DNA of 44,448 nt. Source: Desulfurobacteriaceae bacterium (GTDB lineage: Bacteria > Aquificota > Aquificia > Desulfurobacteriales > Desulfurobacteriaceae). The stretch's first letter is position 1. Each line of letters opens with the position of its first letter. The DNA lies in contig JALSNF010000026.1 in the NCBI GenBank assembly GCA_026987115.1, forward strand, positions 1 through 44,448, written 5' to 3'. A program made the position numbers and the translations under genes. Positions 17,391-23,688 of this stretch are shown piece after piece. Under the pieces are notes generated by a model, which worked only from the letters and a program-made list of their open reading frames with translations, had not been told where the DNA came from and did not search any database.

Positions 17391-17771
17391 ATGAAGGAGA
17401 TTAGGAGCGAAAAGGCACCAAAGCCGGTAGCTCCCTACTCCCAAGGCATCCTTTATGGGGACCTTATATTTGTTTCAGGTCAGCTGGGAATTGAGCCTGA
17501 CAGTGGGGAGCTCTTAACAGACTTTAAAGAGCAGTCCCTCCGTGCCCTTGAAAACCTCCGCGAAGTGGTTGAGGCTGCAGGGGGTAGCAGGTGTAGCATA
17601 GTTCGGCTGACCGTTTACTTAACGGACATTGAAAAGTTCAAGGAGTTTAACGAGGTTTACTCAGAGTTCTTTAAAAGGTGTCCCGTTAAGCCTACAAGGG
17701 TTGCCGTTGGAGTTAAGGAGCTCCCTTTAGGAGCTCAAGTGGAGGTAGAGTGCATAGCGGTAAGGGGATAG
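17391..17771 (+). CDS. ridA: RidA-family enamine/imine deaminase
   Basis: A 126-aa RidA (YjgF/YER057c) protein. It hydrolyses reactive enamines and imines such as 2-aminoacrylate made by PLP enzymes. Seen: EKAPKPVAPYSQGI at the N-terminus, FVSGQLGIEPDSG, the NLREVVEAAG block, and the catalytic Arg in PTRVAVGVKELPLGAQVEVE. Length is exactly that of the trimeric family. It starts with ATG after GGAGGGGAG and overlaps rsmI by 22 bp. Confidence 0.95.
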   Translation: MKEIRSEKAPKPVAPYSQGILYGDLIFVSGQLGIEPDSGELLTDFKEQSLRALENLREVVEAAGGSRCSIVRLTVYLTDIEKFKEFNEVYSEFFKRCPVKPTRVAVGVKELPLGAQVEVECIAVRG

Positions 17772-18595
17772 GAACCCTTTACGTGGTTGCAACGCCAATT
17801 GGGAACTTAAAAGACATTACTTTAAGAGCTCTGGAAGTTTTAAGGAAGGTTTCTGTTGTAGCCTGTGAGGATACCCGCCAGACCTTAAAACTTCTTTCCC
17901 ATTACGGCATTAAGGGGAAAAAGCTCATTCCCTATCATGAACACAACGAGAAGGAGGCTTCAAGGAAACTCATAAGCCTTTTAAAGGAAGGCAATGACGT
18001 TGCTCTGGTCTCAGACGCAGGAACCCCTACAATAAGCGACCCTGGCTACAGGTTGGTAAAACTCTCAAGGGAAGAGGGTATTAAAGTAGTTCCTGTTCCT
18101 GGGGTCAGCGCTTTTGTTGCCGCTCTTTCTGCTTCAGGTTTCCCAACCGATAAGTTTCTCTTTTACGGTTTCCTGCCGAGGAAAGAGGGAAAGTTGAAAG
18201 AGGCCTTAAACGAGATTTCCTCCTTTCCCTACACGGTCGTTGCCTATGAGTCTCCCCATAGGCTTGAGAGAACTTTAGTGCTTCTTAACTCCCTATTTCC
18301 AGACTGGGAGATAGGCCTTTATAAAGAGATAAGCAAGTTAAATGAGGAGTTCTTGAAAGGGAAGGCGGGGGAGCTCTTAAAGGAGCTTAAGGAGAAGGGA
18401 AAGCTTAAGGGAGAGTTCGTTTTAATTTTCCCTCCTTACGGCAAAAGCTCTCTAAGTGAAGGTGTTGAAGAGTTCCTTCTCTCTTTAAGGGAGGAGGGCT
18501 ACTCTTTAAAGGAGGCAGTTAAGCTTGCTAGGGAGAGGTTTAAGCTTCCTAAAAGGGAGCTCTACTCTCTAGCTTTAAAGCTCTTTAGGGATTAA
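17750..18595 (+). CDS. rsmI: 16S rRNA (cytidine1402-2'-O)-methyltransferase
   Basis: A 281-aa RsmI of the tetrapyrrole-methylase fold. It makes the 2'-O-methyl on C1402, the nucleotide whose N4 is methylated by RsmH (5685-6572). Motifs: GTLYVVATPIGNLKDITLRAL, CEDTRQTLKLLSHY, SDAGTPTISDPGYRLV, VPGVSAFVAALSASGFPTDKFLFYGFLPR. The start GTG (17750) lies inside ridA; the conserved part begins nine residues later, so a slightly later start is possible. A short G/C hairpin separates its end from the convergent speD. Confidence 0.96.
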   Translation: MHSGKGIGTLYVVATPIGNLKDITLRALEVLRKVSVVACEDTRQTLKLLSHYGIKGKKLIPYHEHNEKEASRKLISLLKEGNDVALVSDAGTPTISDPGYRLVKLSREEGIKVVPVPGVSAFVAALSASGFPTDKFLFYGFLPRKEGKLKEALNEISSFPYTVVAYESPHRLERTLVLLNSLFPDWEIGLYKEISKLNEEFLKGKAGELLKELKEKGKLKGEFVLIFPPYGKSSLSEGVEEFLLSLREEGYSLKEAVKLARERFKLPKRELYSLALKLFRD

Positions 18596-18597
18596 AG

Positions 18598-18613
18598 CCC
18601 CCCAACAGGGGGG
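18598..18613. terminator. Short hairpin between convergent rsmI and speD
   Basis: CCCCCC-AACA-GGGGGG, a perfect 6-bp all-GC stem in the 23-bp gap between two convergent stops. Only scattered T residues follow on either strand, so it would be a weak bidirectional terminator. Confidence 0.5.
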
Positions 18614-18618
18614 AGAGA

Positions 18619-19146
18619 TTACTTTTCTAGGAAGGGCTTACAGGGTATTAGTTCTCCGTTTTTATACTCGTAAGCCTTAATAATGCAAGGTCCTCCTATG
18701 TACCTTTCAACGTCAACAAAAGAGGCGTATTCAACTTTAAACCACTTTACGGTTAGCTCAAAGGCGTCCATAGGGTTAAAGTCTTTACAGCTATAAGCGT
18801 CTAAACTGAAGAACTTCTCTTCAGGCCAAGTGTGAATGGTGCAGTGGCTCTCAAGCCATATTGACACTCCAGAGACTCCGCTGTCTTCCGTTGCTCTTCT
18901 CTTTAAGGTCTCTTCCATAAATTCCAGGGTCTTACTCTTAACGTTTTCTTCTGAGAGTTTCTTTACGAACTGCTCAAGTTCAGACTGGGCGAATGGGAAC
19001 TTGGCAACTATCGGAGGGTACACTAAGGTCATGTCAAGCTTCCTTGCCAGCTCCTCCATGTAGTCGTAAACAGGCTGGATTGAGTTAATCTTGCATATGT
19101 CTGAAACTGTTGCGTCCATCATTACGTGTCTTCCTACAAATTCCAT
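18619..19146 (-). CDS. speD: S-adenosylmethionine decarboxylase-type proenzyme
   Basis: A 175-aa protein of the prokaryotic AdoMet decarboxylase fold, which supplies the aminopropyl donor for spermidine and longer polyamines. GRHVMMDATV at the N-terminus corresponds to the usual GRHLLxD, and WLESHCTIHTWPEEKFFSLDAYSC contains the ES-H site where self-cleavage makes the pyruvoyl group from Ser, with HTWPE as family hallmark. It is longer than the usual 120-130 aa, with an extra middle segment (about 60-90) and an extended C-terminus. It follows rplI by 30 bp on the same strand, so it appears to be read with ribosomal protein genes. No speE is nearby. Confidence 0.85.
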   Translation of the reverse strand: MEFVGRHVMMDATVSDICKINSIQPVYDYMEELARKLDMTLVYPPIVAKFPFAQSELEQFVKKLSEENVKSKTLEFMEETLKRRATEDSGVSGVSIWLESHCTIHTWPEEKFFSLDAYSCKDFNPMDAFELTVKWFKVEYASFVDVERYIGGPCIIKAYEYKNGELIPCKPFLEK

Positions 19147-19176
19147 TTTACCCTCCGGCGTTTAAGGGGTTGGCCT

Positions 19177-19635
19177 TTACCCCTGCTTTTTGAGGGGCAC
19201 AACGTCAACTGTTATGGTTGCGTCAACGTCTTTAAATAGGTGAACTTTCACTTCGTAAGTTCCCGTTTCCCTAATTGGGCTTTCAAGTATTATCTGCTTC
19301 TTCTCTATCTCTTCAAAGCCTGCCTGGTGAAGGGCTTTCTCTATCTGTGATGTAGTTACAGAGCCAAAGAGCTTTCCTTCTTCTCCAGCTTCGTGCTCTA
19401 TTGTAATTCTTAAAGTGTTTAGTTTCTGTGCAAGCTCTTTGTACCTTTGTAGTTGCTTTTCGGCCTTCTTCCTTAAGGACTGAAGCTCGTTTTTAACTCT
19501 TGCAACGTTTGACTTTGTTGCAGGAAGAGCAATCCCAGAGGGGATTAAGTAATTCCTTGCATATCCGTCCTTAACTTTTACTACGTCTCCTACCTTTCCT
19601 AAGTTTTCCATATCTTTAAGGAGTATTACCTCCAT
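19177..19635 (-). CDS. rplI: 50S ribosomal protein bL9
   Basis: A 152-aa bL9. The N-terminal domain begins MEVILLKDMENLGKVGDVV with DGYARNYLIPSGIA, the family signature. The long central helix (about 45-80, LQSLRKKAEKQLQRYKEL) and the C-terminal domain (EGKLFGSVTTSQIEKALH) follow. Length is normal (about 148). It is preceded by AAAGGAGGAG and sits after rpsR in the classic rpsF-ssb-rpsR-rplI order. Confidence 0.98.
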   Translation of the reverse strand: MEVILLKDMENLGKVGDVVKVKDGYARNYLIPSGIALPATKSNVARVKNELQSLRKKAEKQLQRYKELAQKLNTLRITIEHEAGEEGKLFGSVTTSQIEKALHQAGFEEIEKKQIILESPIRETGTYEVKVHLFKDVDATITVDVVPLKKQG

Positions 19636-19686
19636 TATCTCCTCCTTTAAAAGGTTTAAGGTAAAAAGGGGAGCTCCCTCCCCTAT

Positions 19687-19929
19687 TTAGTCTATCTTTA
19701 CGAAAGGAAGTAGGGCTAAGTGTCTTGCCCTTTTAACTGCCCTTGCAAGCTGTCTTTGGTGTTTTGAGCAAACTCCAGAAATACGCCTTGGGATAATCCT
19801 TCCCCTTTCTGAGATGAAAGACTTTAAAAGCTCAACGTTCTTATAGTCAATCTTCTCTATTTTCTCTGCACAGAACTTACAGTACTTTCTCCTTCTTACA
19901 AACTTCCTCTGTGGTAAAGCGTTGCTCAT
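19687..19929 (-). CDS. rpsR: 30S ribosomal protein bS18
   Basis: An 80-aa bS18, which binds bS6 on the platform of the 30S subunit. The N-terminal KYCKFC and the later GVCSKHQR carry cysteines that suggest a zinc-binding (C+) form. The [29 protein letters not shown] block is the family hallmark in shortened quote form [11 protein letters not shown] and [10 protein letters not shown] chose the ATG at 19929 (protein MSNALPQRK) because GGGAGG lies 5 nt before it; the GTG at 19935 overlaps that ribosome binding site. It lies 11 bp after ssb. Confidence 0.97.
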   Translation of the reverse strand: MSNALPQRKFVRRRKYCKFCAEKIEKIDYKNVELLKSFISERGRIIPRRISGVCSKHQRQLARAVKRARHLALLPFVKID

Positions 19930-19940
19930 TTTCACCTCCC

Positions 19941-20324
19941 TTAAAATTCAATGTCGTCAATTTCCTCTATCTCTTCTTCTTGGAAACTCTCCCTCCTAAA
20001 GTCAAGGGGAGAGACTTTGTCTGCCCTTACCTCAACTTTACTTCTCTTCTCTCCACTTTCTGTTTCCCAAACAGACTGCCTTAAGCTTCCTTCAACTAGA
20101 ACTCTGCTTCCTTTGTTTACCCTGCTTACCAGCCTGTCTGCAGCATCTCCCCAGTAAACCACGTCAATAAAGAGGGTCTCTTCCTGCCAGTTTCCGCTTC
20201 TATCCCTGTAGGGTCTGTTTACAGCTATTCTAAACCTTGTAAAGGGTGTTCCCCCTTGGGTGTGGTTAAGCTGAGGGTCTGCTACAAGCCTTCCTATTAA
20301 GAAGACCTTGTTAAGGTTGGCCAT
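19941..20324 (-). CDS. ssb: Single-stranded DNA-binding protein
   Basis: A 127-aa SSB with one OB fold (about 1-105): [48 protein letters not shown]. The C-terminal tail is short and acidic and ends EEIDDIEF, close to the usual DDDIPF partner-binding tip but with Glu in place of Pro. The Gly/Gln-rich linker is almost absent. It shares a TAATG junction with rpsF, so translation is probably coupled. Confidence 0.97.
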   Translation of the reverse strand: MANLNKVFLIGRLVADPQLNHTQGGTPFTRFRIAVNRPYRDRSGNWQEETLFIDVVYWGDAADRLVSRVNKGSRVLVEGSLRQSVWETESGEKRSKVEVRADKVSPLDFRRESFQEEEIEEIDDIEF

Positions 20325-20701
20325 TACTCTTCTCCTTCACTTGCTGTTTGGGTAGCTTTTGCTTCCTCTTTAGACTCAAGCTTTTCCTTGAGCTCTTTAA
20401 CCTCTGAGGGCTTTAACCTAAAGAGGAGGAACCTTATAACGTCCTCGTTAATCCTGAAAAAGCCTTCCATGTTCCTTACAAACTTGCTGTCGTTTGTCTT
20501 TAGGTATTCAAGGACGTAGTAGCCCTTATCGTAGTCGTTAATTGGGTAGGCAAGCTGTCTCTTTCCCCACTTGTCAACCTTTAATACTTCTCCGTTAAAC
20601 CTTTTTACGTAAGAGTTTACCTTCTCTATTGCTGCCTCTATCTCCTCGTCAGACATTGTAGGCCTTAATATGTAAACCATTTCGTAGTAGTACTCCCTCA
20701 T
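20324..20701 (-). CDS. rpsF: 30S ribosomal protein bS6
   Basis: A 125-aa bS6. YYYEMVYILRPTMSDEEIE opens the ferredoxin-like fold, followed by WGKRQLAYPINDYDKGYYVL, which is the family signature, and NEDVIRFLLFRL. The C-terminus is an acidic extension (about 100-125) as in many bacteria. It starts 1 bp after pth, so there is no room for the S6:S18 leader RNA that regulates this operon in other bacteria. Confidence 0.98.
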   Translation of the reverse strand: MREYYYEMVYILRPTMSDEEIEAAIEKVNSYVKRFNGEVLKVDKWGKRQLAYPINDYDKGYYVLEYLKTNDSKFVRNMEGFFRINEDVIRFLLFRLKPSEVKELKEKLESKEEAKATQTASEGEE

Positions 20702-20702
20702 C

Positions 20703-21278
20703 TTAACCTCCGTAATTGCATTTACTTATTAGGTTTTCCTCAATCTCCCCTTTTTCTACTATCTCCAGAACGCACTTTGCGGCCCTTTCTACTGCTTCCT
20801 CTACTATGGGGAGCTCTCCTTCCTTAAAAGGTGAGAGGACAAAGTTAACCACCTCTTCCTTTCTCTCGGGCCTTCCTATTCCAACTCTCAGCCTCGGAAA
20901 GTTGTCTGTCCCCAGCTGCTCAATTACTGACTTTAAGCCTTTGTGGCCTCCGGAGCTCCCTTTTTTCCTCAGCCTTATTTTCCCTAAGGGGAGGTCCAAG
21001 TCGTCATAGACTACCAATACTTCTTGAGGTTCCAGTTTAAAGAATTTTACAAATCCCTTTACCGACTCTCCGCTTCTGTTCATGTAGGTTAAAGGCTTTA
21101 GGAGTATTACCTTTCCCCTTGAAGTTGGGAGCTCTCCGTATAAACCCTTAAACTTCTCCCTTGAGAGCTCAAGGTTAAGCTCTCTGCACACCCTATCAAT
21201 CACCCACCAGCCAACGTTGTGGCGGGTTCTTTCATACTCTTTCCCGGGGTTTCCGAGCCCTACTATCAGTTTAACCAT
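20703..21278 (-). CDS. pth: Peptidyl-tRNA hydrolase
   Basis: A 191-aa Pth, which recycles peptidyl-tRNA released from stalled ribosomes. VGLGNPGKEYERTRHNVGWWV contains the catalytic His (RHN), with PLTYMNRSGESV, VVYDDLDLPLGKIRLR and GSSGGHKGLKSV as the other conserved blocks. Length is typical (about 190). It overlaps rplY by 1 nt (TAATG), the well known ctc-pth pairing. Confidence 0.98.
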   Translation of the reverse strand: MVKLIVGLGNPGKEYERTRHNVGWWVIDRVCRELNLELSREKFKGLYGELPTSRGKVILLKPLTYMNRSGESVKGFVKFFKLEPQEVLVVYDDLDLPLGKIRLRKKGSSGGHKGLKSVIEQLGTDNFPRLRVGIGRPERKEEVVNFVLSPFKEGELPIVEEAVERAAKCVLEIVEKGEIEENLISKCNYGG

Positions 21279-21874
21279 TACTCTTCCTTGGTTTCTTCTT
21301 CTTCTTCTTCTCCTTCTGAAGCAGACTCTTCAGGCTCGGCTACTATTGCAACTGTCTCTTCTGGACTGTCAACCAGTTTTGCTCCCTCTGGAAGGGGAAT
21401 GTCCCCTACGTGTAGTGCGTCTCCTGCGTGTAAGCCGGAGATGTCAACTGTTATCTTCTCTGGAATTTCCCTTGGGAGGGTTTCAATTGTAATTTCTCTC
21501 TTTAATATCTCTAAAACTCCTCCCTCTTCTGAAACTCCTACTGGAGTTCCTACAAACTCAAGCTCAACGGTGACCTCAATTGTCTCTCCGAAGGTTATCT
21601 CTTGGAAGTCAACGTGAATCGGGACGTCTCCAAGCCAGTTGTACTGAATGTCCTTTAGGATGCAGGTCCTCTCCTCGTCTCCTAAGTTGAGCTTAATTAG
21701 GCCGTGGTGGTGCTTTAGCCTCCTTACCTCTTTGGCAGGAATAGCAATCGGCGTTGCCTCTGGTCTTCCACCTCCGTAAATAACGGCAGGCAGAAGGCCT
21801 TCCCTGCGTAGCTTTTTGGCTACCTGCTTACCTGTCTTTTCCCTCTTGGTAGCCTTCACTTCTACTATTTCCAT
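21278..21874 (-). CDS. rplY: 50S ribosomal protein bL25 (general stress protein Ctc form)
   Basis: A 198-aa long-form bL25 that binds 5S rRNA. The N-terminal domain shows TKREKTGKQVAKKLRREGLLPAVIYG and the ILKDIQYNWLGDVPIHVDFQEI block; the TL5/Ctc C-terminal beta domain (about 95-185) follows, and the last 20 residues are strongly acidic (EGEEEEEETKEE). It is the first gene behind a strong sigma-70 promoter and so heads the rplY-pth-rpsF-ssb-rpsR-rplI-speD operon. TAGGAGGTAG precedes the ATG. Confidence 0.97.
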   Translation of the reverse strand: MEIVEVKATKREKTGKQVAKKLRREGLLPAVIYGGGRPEATPIAIPAKEVRRLKHHHGLIKLNLGDEERTCILKDIQYNWLGDVPIHVDFQEITFGETIEVTVELEFVGTPVGVSEEGGVLEILKREITIETLPREIPEKITVDISGLHAGDALHVGDIPLPEGAKLVDSPEETVAIVAEPEESASEGEEEEEETKEE

Positions 21875-21912
21875 TACTACCTCCTAAGTAAGTTTTGCGG
21901 GAAAGCAGGCAA

Positions 21913-21941
21913 TATTTACATTCACTTTACCCGTTTGTCAA
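21913..21941 (-). promoter_or_regulatory. Sigma-70 promoter of the rplY-pth-rpsF-rplI operon
   Basis: On the - strand: TTGACA, 17 bp, TAAATA. The -35 is perfect and the spacing optimal. The leader to the rplY ATG would be about 32 nt. This is the clearest sigma-70 promoter in the window, fitting highly expressed translation genes. Confidence 0.8.
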
Positions 21942-21964
21942 GGGAGGAAAGAAAGAGTCTTGAT

Positions 21965-22744
21965 TTAATTGTGTTTGTCCCAAACGAGGAATATTGGGCC
22001 CCCTTCAGTTTGTGCTATCTTTACTTCAACTTGGTATATTTGAGATAGGAGTTCCTCATTTAAGATTTCCTCTTTCTTCCCTATAAAGAATTTCCCTTCA
22101 TATCCCAGTAAGATTACCTTGTCTATGTAGTGCCAAACGGAACTTAGTTCGTGGGTTATCATGCATATTCCAAACTTCTTTTCCTTGTGCAAGGAGTTTA
22201 GGAGTTTAATTATCTTTCTTGAGTTTTTTAGGTCAACGCCCGTTGTAGGTTCGTCTAAGAATATGTAGTGGGGAGAACCTACGAGAGCTCTTGCAATTAG
22301 GACTTTTCTCTGCTGGCCCCCTGAAAGGTCGTTAAACTTCTTTTCCCTAACTTCCCACAGGTCTAAGAATTTAAGCCACCTTTCAACGGTTTTAACTTCC
22401 TTGTCGGTTATTTTCTGAAACCTCTTTAGCCTTGGGAAAAGCCCTGATAGGACTACCTCAAAGACGTTAGAGGGGAAGTTGGAGGCGTAGTTCTCCATTT
22501 GGGGAACGTAGCTTAAGAACTTCCTTTCGTCGCACCAGTTTGTGCACCTTTTACCGTGGATAAATATCTCTCCAGAAAGGGGAGGGATTATCCCTAAGAT
22601 GGTTTTTATTAGAGTCGTTTTACCGGCTCCGTTTGGCCCTACTACTACCCAGAACTCTTCTTCTGCCATGTGGAAAGAGAGCCCAGAGAGTATGGGCTCT
22701 TCGTATCCCACTGAAAGGTCCTTAACCGTTATCCCTTCGTTCAT
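21965..22744 (-). CDS. ABC transporter ATP-binding protein, metal (Zn/Mn/Fe) type
   Basis: A 259-aa ATPase resembling ZnuC/MntA-type subunits. Walker A GPNGAGKTTLIKTI (about 36-49), Q-loop SYVPQ, signature LSGGQQRKVLIARAL, Walker B YIFLDEPTTGVD and the switch His in MITHE are all intact. These ATPases drive import of metal ions through a membrane permease. No permease or binding protein of that class is adjacent: the upstream gene is a DsbC-like lipoprotein (overlap ATGA) and the downstream genes are ribosomal. It is therefore an orphan subunit, with its partner presumably elsewhere. Confidence 0.85.
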   Translation of the reverse strand: MNEGITVKDLSVGYEEPILSGLSFHMAEEEFWVVVGPNGAGKTTLIKTILGIIPPLSGEIFIHGKRCTNWCDERKFLSYVPQMENYASNFPSNVFEVVLSGLFPRLKRFQKITDKEVKTVERWLKFLDLWEVREKKFNDLSGGQQRKVLIARALVGSPHYIFLDEPTTGVDLKNSRKIIKLLNSLHKEKKFGICMITHELSSVWHYIDKVILLGYEGKFFIGKKEEILNEELLSQIYQVEVKIAQTEGGPIFLVWDKHN

Positions 22745-23637
22745 TTCTCTTTTATTATTTGACTTATAGGCTTAAAGCCTACCGTAATGTATCCCTTGTC
22801 CTTCTCTCCAGGTGGAATGTAAATCATCGTAGGCGTAGCGTGAACGCCGTTTTTTATTAGCTCCACCTTTAAGTTTTTAAAGAACTCTGTGAGCTCTTTT
22901 TTCTCTTTTTCAGAAAGCTTTACCTCCTTCTGCTTCTCTTCAAGTCTCTTTACGTAGGTCATGAAGTCGCCGTTTCCAAGCTCGTAGAGCTCTTTAAGGG
23001 CTCCTGCGGCTCCCTTTTCCCTTGCAAGCTGGGTGTAGTAAAGAAGTCCTTTAAGGGAATTATCTCCGTGAATTGGAAATGGTATTAGGTGAATCTCTAC
23101 GTGGTTTTTCTCTGCAACTTCCTCTACTTGATTAAAGTGGCTGTAGCAGAAGGGACAGTAAACGTCCCAGACTACGTAAACTTTCTTGTCAGACTTACCT
23201 ACAACGTGGGGGATGTTCTCCTTTTGGAGCTCCTTGTCAACTTCTTTTACCCAGGAAAGGTCAACTTTAACTTTTTTAACAGGGTTTTTAGGAGTTAGCG
23301 GTGAAATCTTAATCGTCTTTCCCTCTTCCTTAACCTTGAATATCTCAAGGGCTAAATATTTGTCGTCTTGGGACACAAAGATGTACTTCTTTATTTCCCT
23401 TCCGTTTCTTTTATCTAGTAGTTCTACTTCCAAAGTCTTAAATCCGGGAACTTTTACAGATGGCACAGGTTTAACTTCTTTTACCTCTACTCCCCTTGAG
23501 GAAAGGGGGCTTAACAGCGCTTTTACTAAGAACTCTTCCTTTTGAAAGCCTTTGCCTTTTAAGTTTGTCTCTTGGGAAGCCATTGAACAGGAAGAAATTA
23601 GTAGTGAAAAGGCAAGGACTTTAATTAAGCTCTTCAT
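22741..23637 (-). CDS. DsbC/DsbG-like thiol:disulfide interchange lipoprotein
   Basis: A 298-aa exported protein with a lipobox (LLISSC, Cys17) and a thioredoxin-fold C-terminal domain. The redox motif is Cys161-Pro-Phe-Cys164 after VVWDVY, as in DsbC/DsbG (YCPYC-like), and the cis-Pro loop is HATPTMIYIP near the C-terminus. The N-terminal part (about 25-120) would be the dimerisation region. It likely isomerises or reduces disulfides in the periplasm. I chose the ATG at 23637, 4 nt after GGAGG, rather than an upstream ORF extension to 23673 that would put extra residues before the signal. It overlaps the ABC ATPase start by 4 bp. Confidence 0.8.
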   Translation of the reverse strand: MKSLIKVLAFSLLISSCSMASQETNLKGKGFQKEEFLVKALLSPLSSRGVEVKEVKPVPSVKVPGFKTLEVELLDKRNGREIKKYIFVSQDDKYLALEIFKVKEEGKTIKISPLTPKNPVKKVKVDLSWVKEVDKELQKENIPHVVGKSDKKVYVVWDVYCPFCYSHFNQVEEVAEKNHVEIHLIPFPIHGDNSLKGLLYYTQLAREKGAAGALKELYELGNGDFMTYVKRLEEKQKEVKLSEKEKKELTEFFKNLKVELIKNGVHATPTMIYIPPGEKDKGYITVGFKPISQIIKEK

Positions 23638-23661
23638 TTTGCCTCCGGAGAATGCGTTAAT

Positions 23662-23682
23662 AAAGGGGCACAAGGCCCCTTT
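23662..23682 (-). terminator. Intrinsic terminator downstream of ppdK
   Basis: Read on the - strand, AAAGGGGC, a 5-nt loop and GCCCCTTT form an 8-bp stem, directly followed by ATTAA. It lies 7 bp after the ppdK stop and before the DsbC-like gene, so it would end the glyQ-glyS-ppdK transcript. Confidence 0.65.
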
Positions 23683-23688
23683 AAAGAG

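Noticed and set aside
19930-19935. GTG start for rpsR at 19935
   Set aside because: It overlaps the Shine-Dalgarno that serves the ATG at 19929.
20702-20702. S6:S18 regulatory leader RNA before rpsF
   Set aside because: Only 1 bp separates pth from rpsF; I found no such element.
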